Notes: generated from the sequence alone by a model not told the origin. Positions 43,995 to 53,532 are shown, counted from the first letter of the stretch. The stretch: 64,000 nucleotides of DNA from an uncultured Bacteroides sp. (GCA_949296575.1 CASFPE010000011.1:99354-163353); one strand, 5' to 3'. Made by a program: numbers and translations.

Positions 43995-44037
43995 AGTCGT
44001 AAGTTTTAATAATTAAACAAACTTTATGTCGTTGCAG

Positions 44038-44069
44038 GCAAATATAACCGTTTTATTTAGTCCTACAAA
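44038..44069 (-). promoter_or_regulatory. Promoter of HU-like/BspA operon
   Basis: On the minus strand TTTG (44066-44069), 19 bases, TATATTTGC (44038-44046). The ATG is at 43994. Confidence 0.8.
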
Positions 44070-44182
44070 ACTTTTTGAGAAATATTTTGCATCGCGCATG
44101 CAATTTCCCTTCTCCCGCCTGTTGCGGCCTGCGGACGGAGCGCACGATGCCGGGCGGATGATGCGCGGGATGCGCCCCTGCT

Positions 44183-44634
44183 GCCGCGCTGTAAGGACTG
44201 TTTACCATGCGCGGGATGGCGGTGTGATGACGCGCACCATGGTGCTGCCATGACGCGCAAGGTGGTGGGCGGATGACGCGCAAGGTGAACCCCTCATGAC
44301 GCGCATCATGGGGTGGTGCTGTTGCGCATCAGCAAGGGGTGCTGTTGCGCTTCATGATTTCACCCCCTCCACAGTGGCCTGTGGGGCATGTTTTGCGGGG
44401 TGGCCGGACGGGCAAGGCGGCGGACGGACGAGCGGGAAAACGGGCGGGGCGGAAGCCCGGCGGGCTTCCAGCAAGGCCATCCGCAGGGGCGGCGTTGTTG
44501 CAATATCTTACTGCATGGGCAGCCCCGCAATGCTTCTTGACCCCTTGACTTCTTGACTCCTTGACTTCTTGACTCCTATATTCTGACTACTGGCTACTAA
44601 CTACTAACTACTAACTACTAACTACTAACTACTG
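44183..44634 (-). repeat. Complex intergenic repeat, copy B (inverted relative to 7628-8062)
   Basis: Reverse complement of copy A. It has six GCGC-core tandem units (44225-44360) instead of seven, the conserved GCATTGCGGGGCTGCCC block, GACTTCTTGACTCC repeats, and five perfect tandem CTACTAA heptamers at 44594-44628. A plus-strand ORF at 44296-44556 (86 codons) corresponds to the minus-strand ORF of copy A; both end in SYCMGSPAMLLDPLT. The 641-base gap 43995-44635 holds only this repeat and the HU promoter. Confidence 0.85.
44594..44628. repeat. Five tandem CTACTAA heptamers
   Basis: A perfect 7-base microsatellite, eight bases from the histidine kinase stop codon (44636-44638). Copy A has only two interrupted units at 7628-7653. 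Confidence 0.85.
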
Positions 44635-44635
44635 C

Positions 44636-45823
44636 CTACTGACCACTTGACCCTCCGAGGGCGATGGTGAGGGTGGACTCGTAGGCCTGGCCGTCGGGCG
44701 TGGGGCCGTGCTGCCACAGGTAGCGGCCGGGGTAGAGCAGTTCGAGGCGGCGCGCCACCTGCTCTAAGCCGATGCCGCTGCCGCTGCGGTCGTCCTTGCC
44801 CTTGGGGTGGAGGCTGTTGGCCGTGTGGCACACGACGGTGCCGCCCGGCCTTTCCTCGATGTCGATGTGGATGAAGCTGCTTCCCGTGGCGGCCACGCCG
44901 TGCTTGAAGGCGTTCTCGATGAGGGAGATGAACAGCAGCGGGGCGATGGCGGCGGTGCTGCCGGGCAGGAGGCGGAAGGAGGTGCGCAGCGCCACGTCGG
45001 GGCGGAGGCGGATGCGCATCAGGTCGATATAGTGGCGGACGAAGTCCACCTCGCGGGCCAGCGGCACGGTGTCGGCCTGGTTGTCGTACAGCACGTAGCG
45101 CAGCAGCTTGCTGAGGCCGTGGACGGCCTCTTGCGCCTTCCCCGTGTCGAAGGCGATGAGGGCGTAGATGTTGTTGAGCGTGTTGAGCAGGAAGTGGGGG
45201 TTGAGCTGGCTCTTTAGCTGGCGCAGCTCGGCCTCCGTCCTGCTCTGCTCCAGCTCGCGGCGGGAGGCTTCGGCCTCGCGCCAGCGGCGGGTGGTCTTCA
45301 GCGCGACGGCCAGCCCTGCGGTGAAGGCAAGGGAAAGGAAGTCCCTCATGAGGAACATCGCCATGAGGCGGAGGTGGCCGTGTGGGCTTTCCTCGATGCG
45401 GCGGAACTCCTGGGGGACGGGCAGCCCTTTGCCCTCCCCGCCGTCGCCCTGCCGGATGGCCTCGGCGCGCTCCTCCATGCGCTGGCGGTGCCGCCACTCG
45501 TTGTGCGCCAGTATCGTGCCGCTGAGCAGGGCGATGAGGAGGAGGTTGGCGAGGATGAACCGCCCGGCCTTCTGCCTGCGGAAGAGGCAGGCGGGGATGA
45601 GCCAGGCGTAGTTGGCGTAGAACACGAGCATGAAGGGGATGACAATCCACAGCCTGCGGAGGAACTCCGCCCAGTCCCTCACGTCGCCCGTGCGGTCGAT
45701 GAGGAGGAAGGGGAACAGGATGAACATGCTCCACACGATGGCGTGTATCAGCACGTAGGCCCGGCGGTGCCTTTCGCCGGCACTGCCTGCGGCAGGGTTC
45801 AGGTCCAGGCCATGCTCATTCAT
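44636..45823 (-). CDS. LytS/YehU-type sensor histidine kinase
   Basis: 395 residues. Four membrane segments (HAIVWSMFILFPFLLI; LWIVIPFMLVFYANYAWLIP; FILANLLLIALLSGTIL; MFLMRDFLSLAFTAGLAVAL), then the His_kinase domain with QLKSQLNPHFLLNTLNNIYAL (phospho-His) and an ATPase with IENAFKHGV and GSGIGLEQVARRLELLY. These kinases normally pair with a LytTR response regulator directly downstream; here the gene ends in the repeat and no regulator is in the window. It overlaps the ABC permease gene by 8 bases, so it belongs to the export operon. Confidence 0.92.
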   Translation of the reverse strand: MNEHGLDLNPAAGSAGERHRRAYVLIHAIVWSMFILFPFLLIDRTGDVRDWAEFLRRLWIVIPFMLVFYANYAWLIPACLFRRQKAGRFILANLLLIALLSGTILAHNEWRHRQRMEERAEAIRQGDGGEGKGLPVPQEFRRIEESPHGHLRLMAMFLMRDFLSLAFTAGLAVALKTTRRWREAEASRRELEQSRTEAELRQLKSQLNPHFLLNTLNNIYALIAFDTGKAQEAVHGLSKLLRYVLYDNQADTVPLAREVDFVRHYIDLMRIRLRPDVALRTSFRLLPGSTAAIAPLLFISLIENAFKHGVAATGSSFIHIDIEERPGGTVVCHTANSLHPKGKDDRSGSGIGLEQVARRLELLYPGRYLWQHGPTPDGQAYESTLTIALGGSSGQ

Positions 45824-47036
45824 ACCGCAAGGCTTCGATGGGGTCGAGGTTGGCGGCCTTCCGCGCGGGGTACCACCCGAAGAAGATGCCGGTGACGGTG
45901 CATACGGCGAAGGACAGGACGACGCTCCACGGCTGTATGTAGACCGGCCATTGGGCCACCGCCTTCACCGCCCAGCTGGCGGCGCATCCCGCCAGCACGC
46001 CGATGATGCCCCCCGTGATGCTGATGAGGACGGCCTCGATGAGGAACTGGGCGAGGATGTCGATGCCGCGCGCCCCGACCGACATGCGCAGGCCGATTTC
46101 GCGGGTGCGCTCGGTGACGCTGACGTACATGATGTTCATGATGCCGATGCCGCCCACCACCAGCGAGATGCCCGCGATGCAGGCCAGCAGCGTGGTCATG
46201 AGGTCGGTGGTGGTGTTGAGCATGGTGCTGAGTTCCTGCTGGCTGCGGATGGTGAAGTCGTCCTCGTCGGTGTCCTTCAGCTTATGCTCGCGGCGCAGGA
46301 TGGCGGATATCTCGTCGGTGGCATAGTCCGTCATGTCCTCGCTGAGGGCGGAGGCGAAGATGCTTTGCAGGTAGGTCTGCGCCAAGAGGCGCTTCATCAC
46401 GGTGGTGTAGGGCGCCAGCACGATGTCGTCCTGGTCCTGCCCCATGGAGTTGTACCCCTTGGACTCCAGCACGCCCACCACCTTGAACGGCACCTGGTTG
46501 AAGCGGATGATGCGCCCCAGTGGGTCGCTGCCGTCGGGGAAAAGGTTGTCCACGATGGTCTTGCCGATGACGCACACCTTGGCGGACACCATGATGTCGG
46601 TGGGAGTGAACATGCTGCCATCGGCCACCTTCAGCTGGCGGATATCGAGGTAGTCCAAGCCCACGCCGCTCACGGAGGAGGGGTAGTTGTTGTTGACGCA
46701 TATCAGTTGGCCGGAGGAGGCCACGACCGGGCTGATGGCGGAGAGGAAGCTGGTCTCGTTGCGCAGCGCCTGGTAGTTCTCTAACTTGAGGGTCTGCATC
46801 TCCGAAGGGTCGCGGCGCACGCCTCCCCGGCGGTCGCCCCCGGGGTGTATCATGATCATGTTCGAACCCATCTCTGAGATTTGCGCCTGTATGCTCTTCT
46901 TGGAGCCTTGGCCGATGGCAATCATGGTGATGACGGAGGCCACTCCGATGATGATGCCGAGCATGGTGAGGAATGCCCTCATTTTGTTGTTGGTGAGGGC
47001 TTTCAGTGCTATCTTGAATAAGTTTGTTCCGTTCAT
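45816..47036 (-). CDS. MacB-like ABC transporter permease
   Basis: 406 residues. FKIALKALTNNKMRAFLTMLGIIIGVASVITMIAIGQGSKKSI is the FtsX/MacB N-terminal helix; a large periplasmic domain (residues ~55-280) follows, and three C-terminal helices (GGIGIMNIMYVSVTERTREIGLRMSVGA) complete the permease. It works with the separate ATPase gene 12 bases upstream, the MacA adaptor and TolC protein to expel a substrate, such as a drug, peptide or toxin, across both membranes. Confidence 0.93.
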   Translation of the reverse strand: MNGTNLFKIALKALTNNKMRAFLTMLGIIIGVASVITMIAIGQGSKKSIQAQISEMGSNMIMIHPGGDRRGGVRRDPSEMQTLKLENYQALRNETSFLSAISPVVASSGQLICVNNNYPSSVSGVGLDYLDIRQLKVADGSMFTPTDIMVSAKVCVIGKTIVDNLFPDGSDPLGRIIRFNQVPFKVVGVLESKGYNSMGQDQDDIVLAPYTTVMKRLLAQTYLQSIFASALSEDMTDYATDEISAILRREHKLKDTDEDDFTIRSQQELSTMLNTTTDLMTTLLACIAGISLVVGGIGIMNIMYVSVTERTREIGLRMSVGARGIDILAQFLIEAVLISITGGIIGVLAGCAASWAVKAVAQWPVYIQPWSVVLSFAVCTVTGIFFGWYPARKAANLDPIEALRYE

Positions 47037-47048
47037 GTGGTCGGGTAT

Positions 47049-47795
47049 TTAGTCGTCTTCGTTCTGGGGCAGCGCGGCCAGCGTTTCGGCGGCAGAGAGG
47101 ATGCGGGGGTTGGCCGCGTCCTCGATGACATGCCCGTCGCGCAGGCGGATGGTGCGGCTGCTGTATTGTGACAGTTCGGGGTTGTGGGTGACGAATATGA
47201 TGGTCCTGCCTTCGGCGTGCAGTTTCTGGAACAGCACCAATATCTCGAAGGAGGTGCGGGTGTCGAGGTTGCCGGTGGCCTCGTCGGCCAGTATGACGGC
47301 GGGGTTGTTGACCAACGCCCGTGCGATGGCCACCCGTTGCATCTGCCCTCCTGACATTTGGTTGGACTTGTGTTCCAGCCGGTCGGCCAGCCCCACGGAG
47401 GTCAGTGCCTCAATGGCTCGCCGCCGCCTTTCCGCCGCGCTCACTTCGGGGTTGTACATCAACGGCAGTTCCACGTTCTCCACTGCTGTGGTCTTGGGCA
47501 GGAGGTTGTAGTTCTGGAACACGAACCCTATCTTGCGGTTGCGCAGGATGGCGCGGGCAGGCTTGCTCATGGTGCGCACGGATATGCCGTCGAGGTAGTA
47601 TTCGCCGCTCGTGGGGGTGTCGAGGCATCCCAAGGTGTTGAGCAGGGTGGACTTTCCGGAGCCGGACGTTCCCATGATGGTGACGAACTCGCCTTCGCAG
47701 ATGGTGAAGGAGATGCCCCGCAAGGCATGCACCGTTTCGTCGCCTACCCGGAAGTCCCGCTTTATGTTTTGTAGTTCGATTACTTTCTTGGCCAT
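47049..47795 (-). CDS. MacB-like ABC transporter ATPase
   Basis: 248 residues from the ATG at 47795; the frame further up is not protein-like. Walker A GTSGSGKST, Q-loop GFVFQNYNLLP, signature MSGGQMQRVAIARAL, Walker B ILADEATGNLD, H-loop VTHNP: all complete. It belongs to the LolD/MacB group. Operon order on the minus strand is TolC, adaptor, ATPase, permease, kinase, with gaps of 18, 11, 12 and an overlap of 8. Confidence 0.95.
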   Translation of the reverse strand: MAKKVIELQNIKRDFRVGDETVHALRGISFTICEGEFVTIMGTSGSGKSTLLNTLGCLDTPTSGEYYLDGISVRTMSKPARAILRNRKIGFVFQNYNLLPKTTAVENVELPLMYNPEVSAAERRRRAIEALTSVGLADRLEHKSNQMSGGQMQRVAIARALVNNPAVILADEATGNLDTRTSFEILVLFQKLHAEGRTIIFVTHNPELSQYSSRTIRLRDGHVIEDAANPRILSAAETLAALPQNEDD

Positions 47796-47806
47796 GGCAT
47801 GAACGT

Positions 47807-49012
47807 TTATTTCTTCTTGTTGTTCCGGTCGGGAGGCCCCGGCATGAACGGGCTTCGTTCGCCGGAGGGTGTTGTTGAGGGTGCTGGCATGCCGAACAGG
47901 GCTTCTGTCACTACGGGCGTGCCTTCGTTGAGGCCGCCGGTGATTTCGGTCATCAGCCCGTTGTTGATGCCCACTTGCACGGGATGCGCCGTGAAGGTGT
48001 GGTTCTCGTAAGTCCATACTTTGTCTTTCCCTTCGCAGTCTTTGATGATGTCTTCTTCATTGAGAAGCGGAGGCTGTGGCGTGAAGCGCAATGCTTTGGT
48101 CGGTATTCCCAAGACGTTCCTTCGGTCGAGGGTGTAAATCGTGACATTGGCGGTGAGGCGGGGTTTCAGCTTCAAATCGGGGTTTTGTGCGGAGATGACC
48201 ACTTCGTAGGTGACGACGCTTTCGGAGGTGCTGCCAGTGCTGCTTGTGCTTGATGTGCTGCCCAAGCGGATTTGCGTCACTTGCCCCTCGAAGATGTCGT
48301 TGGGGTATGCATCTACCGTGAAGTCCACCCTTTGCCCTTCCTTGACGCCGCCTATGTCTGCTTCGTCCACATCGGCCACGACCTGCATCTGCGTGAGGTC
48401 GGCGGCGATGGTGAAGAGGGTGGGCGTTTCAAAGCCGGAAGCCACGGTCTGGCCTTCCTCCACGTCCCTGCTGATCACTACTCCATCGATGGGCGATGAG
48501 ATGATGGCATAGGAGAGGTTTCGTTGGGCTTTGTCGAGGTCTGCCTTGCTGCCGTCGAACGCGCTTTTTGCTTTCTTGTAGTTGTATTCGGATTCTTCGT
48601 ATTCCGTGTCGCTGATGAGTGCTTTTCGGTATAACTCTGTGTTGCGTTCGTAGTTTTTCTTCTGGTATTCGTATTCAGCTTTGTTGCCGTCGTACATGGC
48701 TTGAGCCGACTCCAAATCGCTTTGCAGGGTCACTTTGTCCATTTCTGCGATGAGTTGACCTTTTTTTACGATGGAGTTGTAGTCTACGTAAATTTTGTCG
48801 ATGATGCCGGATACCTGTGTGCCGACCTGTACTTCTGTTACCGGTTCAATCGTCCCGGTGGCAGTTACTGAATTGGAAATGTCCGTTATGCTTGCTGTGG
48901 CGGTGGCATATGTGATTTGGTTCCGGGCTTTTGTCCCTTTCAGGAACCATGCGGTCGCCCCGGCTGCCCCGATTGTGGCAATTGCAATGAGGATGATTCT
49001 TTTTGTTTTCAT
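47807..49012 (-). CDS. MacA-like periplasmic adaptor (HlyD/RND family)
   Basis: 401 residues. N-terminal membrane anchor (RIILIAIATIGAAGATAWFL), lipoyl-type halves (SVTATGTIEPVTEVQVGTQVSGIIDKIYVDYNSIVKKGQLIAEMD), a long hairpin coiled coil (residues ~100-165), and a beta barrel (DADIGGVKEGQRVDFTVDAYPNDIFEGQVTQIR). The C-terminus is Pro/Ser rich (MPAPSTTPSGERSPFMPGPPDRNNKKK). It joins the permease to TolC. Confidence 0.94.
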   Translation of the reverse strand: MKTKRIILIAIATIGAAGATAWFLKGTKARNQITYATATASITDISNSVTATGTIEPVTEVQVGTQVSGIIDKIYVDYNSIVKKGQLIAEMDKVTLQSDLESAQAMYDGNKAEYEYQKKNYERNTELYRKALISDTEYEESEYNYKKAKSAFDGSKADLDKAQRNLSYAIISSPIDGVVISRDVEEGQTVASGFETPTLFTIAADLTQMQVVADVDEADIGGVKEGQRVDFTVDAYPNDIFEGQVTQIRLGSTSSTSSTGSTSESVVTYEVVISAQNPDLKLKPRLTANVTIYTLDRRNVLGIPTKALRFTPQPPLLNEEDIIKDCEGKDKVWTYENHTFTAHPVQVGINNGLMTEITGGLNEGTPVVTEALFGMPAPSTTPSGERSPFMPGPPDRNNKKK

Positions 49013-49030
49013 TTATGGATATTTTATAGT

Positions 49031-50383
49031 TTACAAATGGATATTTTCTCCAGCGTAGAAGCGGAGTAATTGTGTGTTCAGGACGGCCATGTATTTGGCT
49101 TGTAATTGTTCCTGTTGGGCAGAGAGCAGATTATTCTTTTCAGTCAACAGTTCAACGGTGTTTTTCATGCCTTGGTTGAACTGTTCGTTTACTAAGTTGA
49201 AACTGATTTGCGTACTGCGCACCTTCTCGGTTGCCGCCATATAGTTATGCTGGGCGCTGTTGGCATCGAGCCATAACCCTTCTATAGTCTGGTACAGACT
49301 TTTTTGTTGATCCTGTAGTTCGAGTTCGCTGTTTTGTCTTTGCAGTTTTGCTTTCTGTACTGCGCTTTTGGTTTGCCGATTGTTGAAAATGGGAATGCTT
49401 AGCGTGACACCCACTGAGTTGTTCAATCCGGTCTTTATCTGCTCTGCAAAGGTAAAGTCGTTTCCTGTGGTATGGTTGGTGCCGATTCCTGCGCTCAGGC
49501 TGACTGTGGGCAGATAGCCGGAACGGGCAATGTTGATGTCTAATTGCGAAGTCTCTACATTTAACCGGCTAGCTTCTATTTCCGGACGCAATGCCACGGC
49601 TGCCTGGTAAATGTCGGCAATGGCCGGCAGAGGTGTCAATACATCTGCATCATCTATGTCGGGTAAAGCGAGTTGCATTTCGTATTCCCCGTCCAATTCG
49701 AGAAGCTGTTTCAGTTGGAGCTTGTAGTTTTGCAGAGTGGCTTGAGATGTAATTAATTGGTATTTATCGGCACTGTATTGTGATTCAAGTTGTGCGTAAT
49801 CGCTTTGTGAAATACTGCCGGTATTCAAGAGTTCTTTTCCTCTGTTCCGTTGTGCTTCGGATATTTGCACTGTGTTTTCGTTTATTCTTACGGATTCGGT
49901 TGCATAAAGGATTTGGATGAATGTGGTAGTGATGGATTCCTGTATGCTGTTTTCAGAGTTGGCAACATTTAGCTGGGCTATTCGGTTGTTGATTTTTTGT
50001 TGGTCTAATGTATTAAGGCGTTTGTTGCCGTTGTAGAGCATCCATGAAGCGTTCAGGCCATAGTTGCCTGTGTAGCTTGTCTTGTTGCTGGTGCTGATCA
50101 CGTTTGTTCCGTCCACGATTGAACTGTTCTCCATGTAAGGCCGGTTGATGATGTTGTGCCCTGTGGAGAAGGACAGGCTTGGGAAAAGGTCTGCTTTGGC
50201 CGTTTTTGTGTCGATATTACTTTCTTCCAAGGCAATCTTGTCCATTCTGATTTGGATGTTTTTGTCTAAGGCATATTCAATGCAACCTTTTAAGTCCCAT
50301 TGTCTTGTGGACAGGCTGTCTTGTGCCATTGCATGCGGTGTAGCGCACAGGCATAATGTTGCCAGCAGGAAATTTATTTTCAT
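49031..50383 (-). CDS. TolC family outer membrane channel
   Basis: 450 residues. Signal peptide (MKINFLLATLCLCATPHAMAQ) and the OEP repeat structure: two long coiled-coil halves (LKGCIEYALDKNIQIRMDKIALEESNIDTKTAKADLFPSLSFSTG and LRPEIEASRLNVETSQLDINIARSGYLPTVSLSAG). It forms a trimeric exit duct. First gene of the operon; a strong promoter is at 50406-50437. GC content is clearly lower than for the ATPase and permease. Confidence 0.95.
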   Translation of the reverse strand: MKINFLLATLCLCATPHAMAQDSLSTRQWDLKGCIEYALDKNIQIRMDKIALEESNIDTKTAKADLFPSLSFSTGHNIINRPYMENSSIVDGTNVISTSNKTSYTGNYGLNASWMLYNGNKRLNTLDQQKINNRIAQLNVANSENSIQESITTTFIQILYATESVRINENTVQISEAQRNRGKELLNTGSISQSDYAQLESQYSADKYQLITSQATLQNYKLQLKQLLELDGEYEMQLALPDIDDADVLTPLPAIADIYQAAVALRPEIEASRLNVETSQLDINIARSGYLPTVSLSAGIGTNHTTGNDFTFAEQIKTGLNNSVGVTLSIPIFNNRQTKSAVQKAKLQRQNSELELQDQQKSLYQTIEGLWLDANSAQHNYMAATEKVRSTQISFNLVNEQFNQGMKNTVELLTEKNNLLSAQQEQLQAKYMAVLNTQLLRFYAGENIHL

Positions 50384-50405
50384 AATTGAACTGTATTAAT
50401 TTCAT

Positions 50406-50437
50406 GCAAAAATAGGATGCGAGAGGGGATTATGCAA
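50406..50437 (-). promoter_or_regulatory. Promoter of the TolC-MacAB-kinase operon
   Basis: On the minus strand TTG (50435-50437), 20 bases, TATTTTTGC (50406-50414), 23 bases from the ATG at 50383. Confidence 0.75.
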
Positions 50438-50531
50438 TAATAATATATGGATTTGCAATAAATATCGATAAAAGTTTTGTTTTTATCGGCAAACGCTTTT
50501 AATTTGTATGCCGTGGATTTAGGCATGCTTC

Positions 50532-50747
50532 ATGAAGAACATAGTGGTGCGCATATTTGATTTTTATGTGGATGGATTCCGCCAGATGACATGGGGGCGG
50601 ACATTGTGGCTGATTATCTTAATCAAACTATTTGTCATGTTCGCCATTTTGAAATGCTTTTTCTTTCCGGATTTCTTGGCGGATAAGGGAACTAATGGCG
50701 AAATTCATGATTATGTGGCGACGGAATTGGTGGAGCGGAGTTTATGA
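50532..50747 (+). CDS. DUF4492 membrane protein of the cytochrome bd operon
   Basis: 71 residues: an amphipathic start (MKNIVVRIFDFYVDGFRQM), one membrane helix (LWLIILIKLFVMFAILKCFFFP) and a short acidic tail. DUF4492 proteins stand directly before cydA in Bacteroidales; they may act as an accessory subunit like CydX, although that is inferred from position. Its stop overlaps the cydA start (ATGA at 50744). A possible promoter is TTTG at 50477 with TTAATTTG near 50500. Confidence 0.85.
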   Translation: MKNIVVRIFDFYVDGFRQMTWGRTLWLIILIKLFVMFAILKCFFFPDFLADKGTNGEIHDYVATELVERSL

Positions 50748-52333
50748 ATATAGGAATAAATATTATTAATAATATGGTAGAAAATATAGATTTGTCGTTG
50801 ATTGATTGGTCGAGAGCGCAGTTTGCTTTGACGGCTATGTACCATTGGATATTTGTGCCGTTGACGCTTGGATTGGCACTTATAATGGCCATTATGGAGT
50901 CATTATATGTGAAAACAGGTGCGGAACATTGGAAACGGACGGCTCAGTTCTGGATGAAGCTTTTTGGTATAAACTTCGCTATTGGAGTAGCCACGGGTAT
51001 AATTTTGGAATTTGAGTTTGGCACAAACTGGAGTACTTATTCTTGGTTTGTGGGCGACATCTTCGGTGCGCCGCTTGCCATAGAAGGCATTTTAGCTTTT
51101 TTTATGGAAGCAACGTTCATTGCCGTGATGTTTTTCGGATGGGAGAAGGTCAGCAAACGTTTCCATTTGGCCTCCACATGGCTGACGGGCATTGGCGCCA
51201 CGCTTTCTGCGTGGTGGATTTTGGTGGCCAATGCATGGATGCAACATCCGGTAGGCATGGAGTTCAATCCTGATACGGTACGGAATGAAATGGTGGATTT
51301 CTTTGCGGTGGCAGCGTCTCCTGTTGCTGTAGCCAAGTTTTTTCATTCTGTCCTTAGCGGTTGGGTGCTGGGTGCCGTTTTTGTAGTGGGAGTCAGTTGC
51401 TGGTTCTTGTTGAAACAACGGCATCGTGAGTTTGCTTTGCGCAGCATGAAGGTTGCAGCAGTGGTGGGCTTGGTCGCTTCATTGTTCTCAGCATGGTCTG
51501 GTGACTCGTCTGCTTATCAGGTTGCACGGACGCAGCCGATGAAGTTGGCAGCGATGGAAGGGCTTTATGAAGGAGGCCATGGCATGGGGCTGGTGGGTGT
51601 TGGCCTGCTTAATCCAAGCAAGCAATCCCATGATGACGGTGAGGAACCGTTCTTGTTCCGTATAGAGATTCCCAACATGCTTTCTTTCCTGTCCACACGG
51701 ACGGCAGATGGGTACGTGCCGGGTATCCGGGATATCCTTGAAGGCGGTTATGTGGTCCAAGACGGAGAGGTAGCCCTTTCTGCTGATGAAAAAATACGTC
51801 GTGGCAGGCAGGCTATTGAGGCGTTGGGTGATTATCGTGAAGCGAAAAGTTTCGGGGATAGGCAGGCTGCTGACAGTGCGCGCTTGGCTTTGCAGAATAA
51901 TATAGGATATTTTGGTTATGGTTACATGAAAGACGCAGGCGATCTGGTGCCGAATGTGCCGCTTAATTTCTATGCTTTCCGTGTGATGGTTGTTCTTGGC
52001 GGATATTTTATCTTGTTTTTTGCAGTGGTGTTGTTCTTCCTTTATAAGAGTGACATTTCACGAGTGAAATGGTTGCAATATGTGGCTCTTTGGTCGATTC
52101 CGTTCGGTTATATAGCGGGGCAGGCCGGATGGATTGTGGCAGAAGCAGGCCGTCAGCCTTGGGCCATTCAGGATCTGCTGCCCGTGACGGCAGCTGTGTC
52201 TAAGTTGAGCCCCCAGTCGGTTCAAGTCACATTCTTTATATTCTTAGTGCTGTTTACGGTGATGCTGGCGGCAGGCATAAGTATTATGGTGCGTGCCATC
52301 AAGAAAGGTCCTGTGGCAGATGGAGGTAATTAA
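50744..52333 (+). CDS. cydA: Cytochrome bd ubiquinol/menaquinol oxidase subunit I
   Basis: 529 residues. WSRAQFALTAMYHWIFVPLTLGLALIMAIME contains the heme b595 His ligand; LEFEFGTNWSTYSWFVGDIFGAPLAIEGILAFF, and GWIVAEAGRQPWAI with the conserved GRQPW are diagnostic. About nine helices. It has the extended periplasmic quinol loop (between KLAAMEGLYEG and the NIGYFGYGY segment). A second possible start is at 50777. It reduces O2 with high affinity, giving nanaerobic growth and oxygen protection in an anaerobe. Confidence 0.96.
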   Translation: MNIGINIINNMVENIDLSLIDWSRAQFALTAMYHWIFVPLTLGLALIMAIMESLYVKTGAEHWKRTAQFWMKLFGINFAIGVATGIILEFEFGTNWSTYSWFVGDIFGAPLAIEGILAFFMEATFIAVMFFGWEKVSKRFHLASTWLTGIGATLSAWWILVANAWMQHPVGMEFNPDTVRNEMVDFFAVAASPVAVAKFFHSVLSGWVLGAVFVVGVSCWFLLKQRHREFALRSMKVAAVVGLVASLFSAWSGDSSAYQVARTQPMKLAAMEGLYEGGHGMGLVGVGLLNPSKQSHDDGEEPFLFRIEIPNMLSFLSTRTADGYVPGIRDILEGGYVVQDGEVALSADEKIRRGRQAIEALGDYREAKSFGDRQAADSARLALQNNIGYFGYGYMKDAGDLVPNVPLNFYAFRVMVVLGGYFILFFAVVLFFLYKSDISRVKWLQYVALWSIPFGYIAGQAGWIVAEAGRQPWAIQDLLPVTAAVSKLSPQSVQVTFFIFLVLFTVMLAAGISIMVRAIKKGPVADGGN

Positions 52334-52350
52334 CATAAAAACGAAGTAAG

Positions 52351-53502
52351 ATGGATTCAACATATATTTTTCTTCAGCAATATTGGTGGTTTATTGTTTC
52401 CTTGTTAGGAGGCTTGCTCGTGTTCTTGCTTTTTGTGCAGGGTGGCAATTCATTGTTGTTTTGTTTAGGGAAGACAGAGGAACAGCGTTCATTGCTGGTC
52501 AATTCCACGGGGCGCAAATGGGAGTTTACGTTTACCACCCTTGTCACCTTTGGGGGGGCTTTCTTTGCTTCCTTCCCGTTGTTTTATAGTACAAGTTTTG
52601 GCGGCGCATATTGGTTGTGGATGCTTATCCTGTTCAGCTTCGTCTTGCAGGCTGTAAGTTATGAGTTCCAATCGAAGGCGGGCAACCTGTTGGGGAAACG
52701 GGTTTACCAGATTTTTTTGGTCATTAATGGCATCATGGGGCCTTTCCTTCTTGGCGTGGCAGTTGCAACCTTTTTTACTGGGGCGGGTTTCTATATTGAC
52801 AAGATGAGCCTTGCCAACGAACTGTCTCCTGCCATCAGCGTTTGGAAAAGCTGTTGGCATGGTTTAGAAGCATTGGCCGAGCCATGGAATCTGGTCTTAG
52901 GCTTTGCTGTATTCTTCTTGGCAAGGATATTGGGTTTGCTTTATTTTCTGAATAATATCCGGGATGAGGAGTTGGATCGGCGCAGCCGCCGGGCGCTATG
53001 GGTGAATGCTGTGTTTTTCCTTATGTTCTTCTTGGCCTTTGTTTATCGTACGTTGGTAGCTCTAGGGCCTGCCGTGGAACCGAATACAGGTTACATTTAT
53101 TTGCAGCCTTACAAGTATTTGTCCAACTTGTTGCAAATGCCGTTGGTGTTGTCTTTGTTTCTTATTGGCGTGTTTTTTGTCCTGTACGGCATTTTGCGTT
53201 CCGTTTACAGCCGTACGTATGTTCGGGGAATATGGCCTGCCGGTTCTGGAACGGTATTGACAGTGTTGGCGTTGTTGCTGTGTGCCGGTTACAACCATAC
53301 GGCTTATTATCCTTCTTTGGCTGACCTTCAAAGTTCGTTGACTTTGGCGAATAGCTGTTCCAGCGAGTTTACTTTAAAGGTGATGGCTTGGGTGTCAGTC
53401 TTGATACCTTTTGTGTTGGCCTATATTGTGTATGCTTGGAGGGCTATTGATAAGAAGAAACTGACTCGGAAGGAACTGGAGAACGAGGAGCATAAGTATT
53501 GA
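52351..53502 (+). CDS. cydB: Cytochrome bd oxidase subunit II
   Basis: 383 residues, eight to nine helices (QQYWWFIVSLLGGLLVFLLFVQGGNSLLF; WLWMLILFSFVLQAVSYEFQSKAGN). NSTGRKWEFTFTTLVTFGGAFFASFPLFYST matches CydB. It lies 17 bases after cydA in the same operon. riboflavin synthase follows after 30 bases and may be in the same transcript. Confidence 0.95.
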   Translation: MDSTYIFLQQYWWFIVSLLGGLLVFLLFVQGGNSLLFCLGKTEEQRSLLVNSTGRKWEFTFTTLVTFGGAFFASFPLFYSTSFGGAYWLWMLILFSFVLQAVSYEFQSKAGNLLGKRVYQIFLVINGIMGPFLLGVAVATFFTGAGFYIDKMSLANELSPAISVWKSCWHGLEALAEPWNLVLGFAVFFLARILGLLYFLNNIRDEELDRRSRRALWVNAVFFLMFFLAFVYRTLVALGPAVEPNTGYIYLQPYKYLSNLLQMPLVLSLFLIGVFFVLYGILRSVYSRTYVRGIWPAGSGTVLTVLALLLCAGYNHTAYYPSLADLQSSLTLANSCSSEFTLKVMAWVSVLIPFVLAYIVYAWRAIDKKKLTRKELENEEHKY

Positions 53503-53532
53503 TTTGTTTCATTTAATTAATTGATAATAGAT

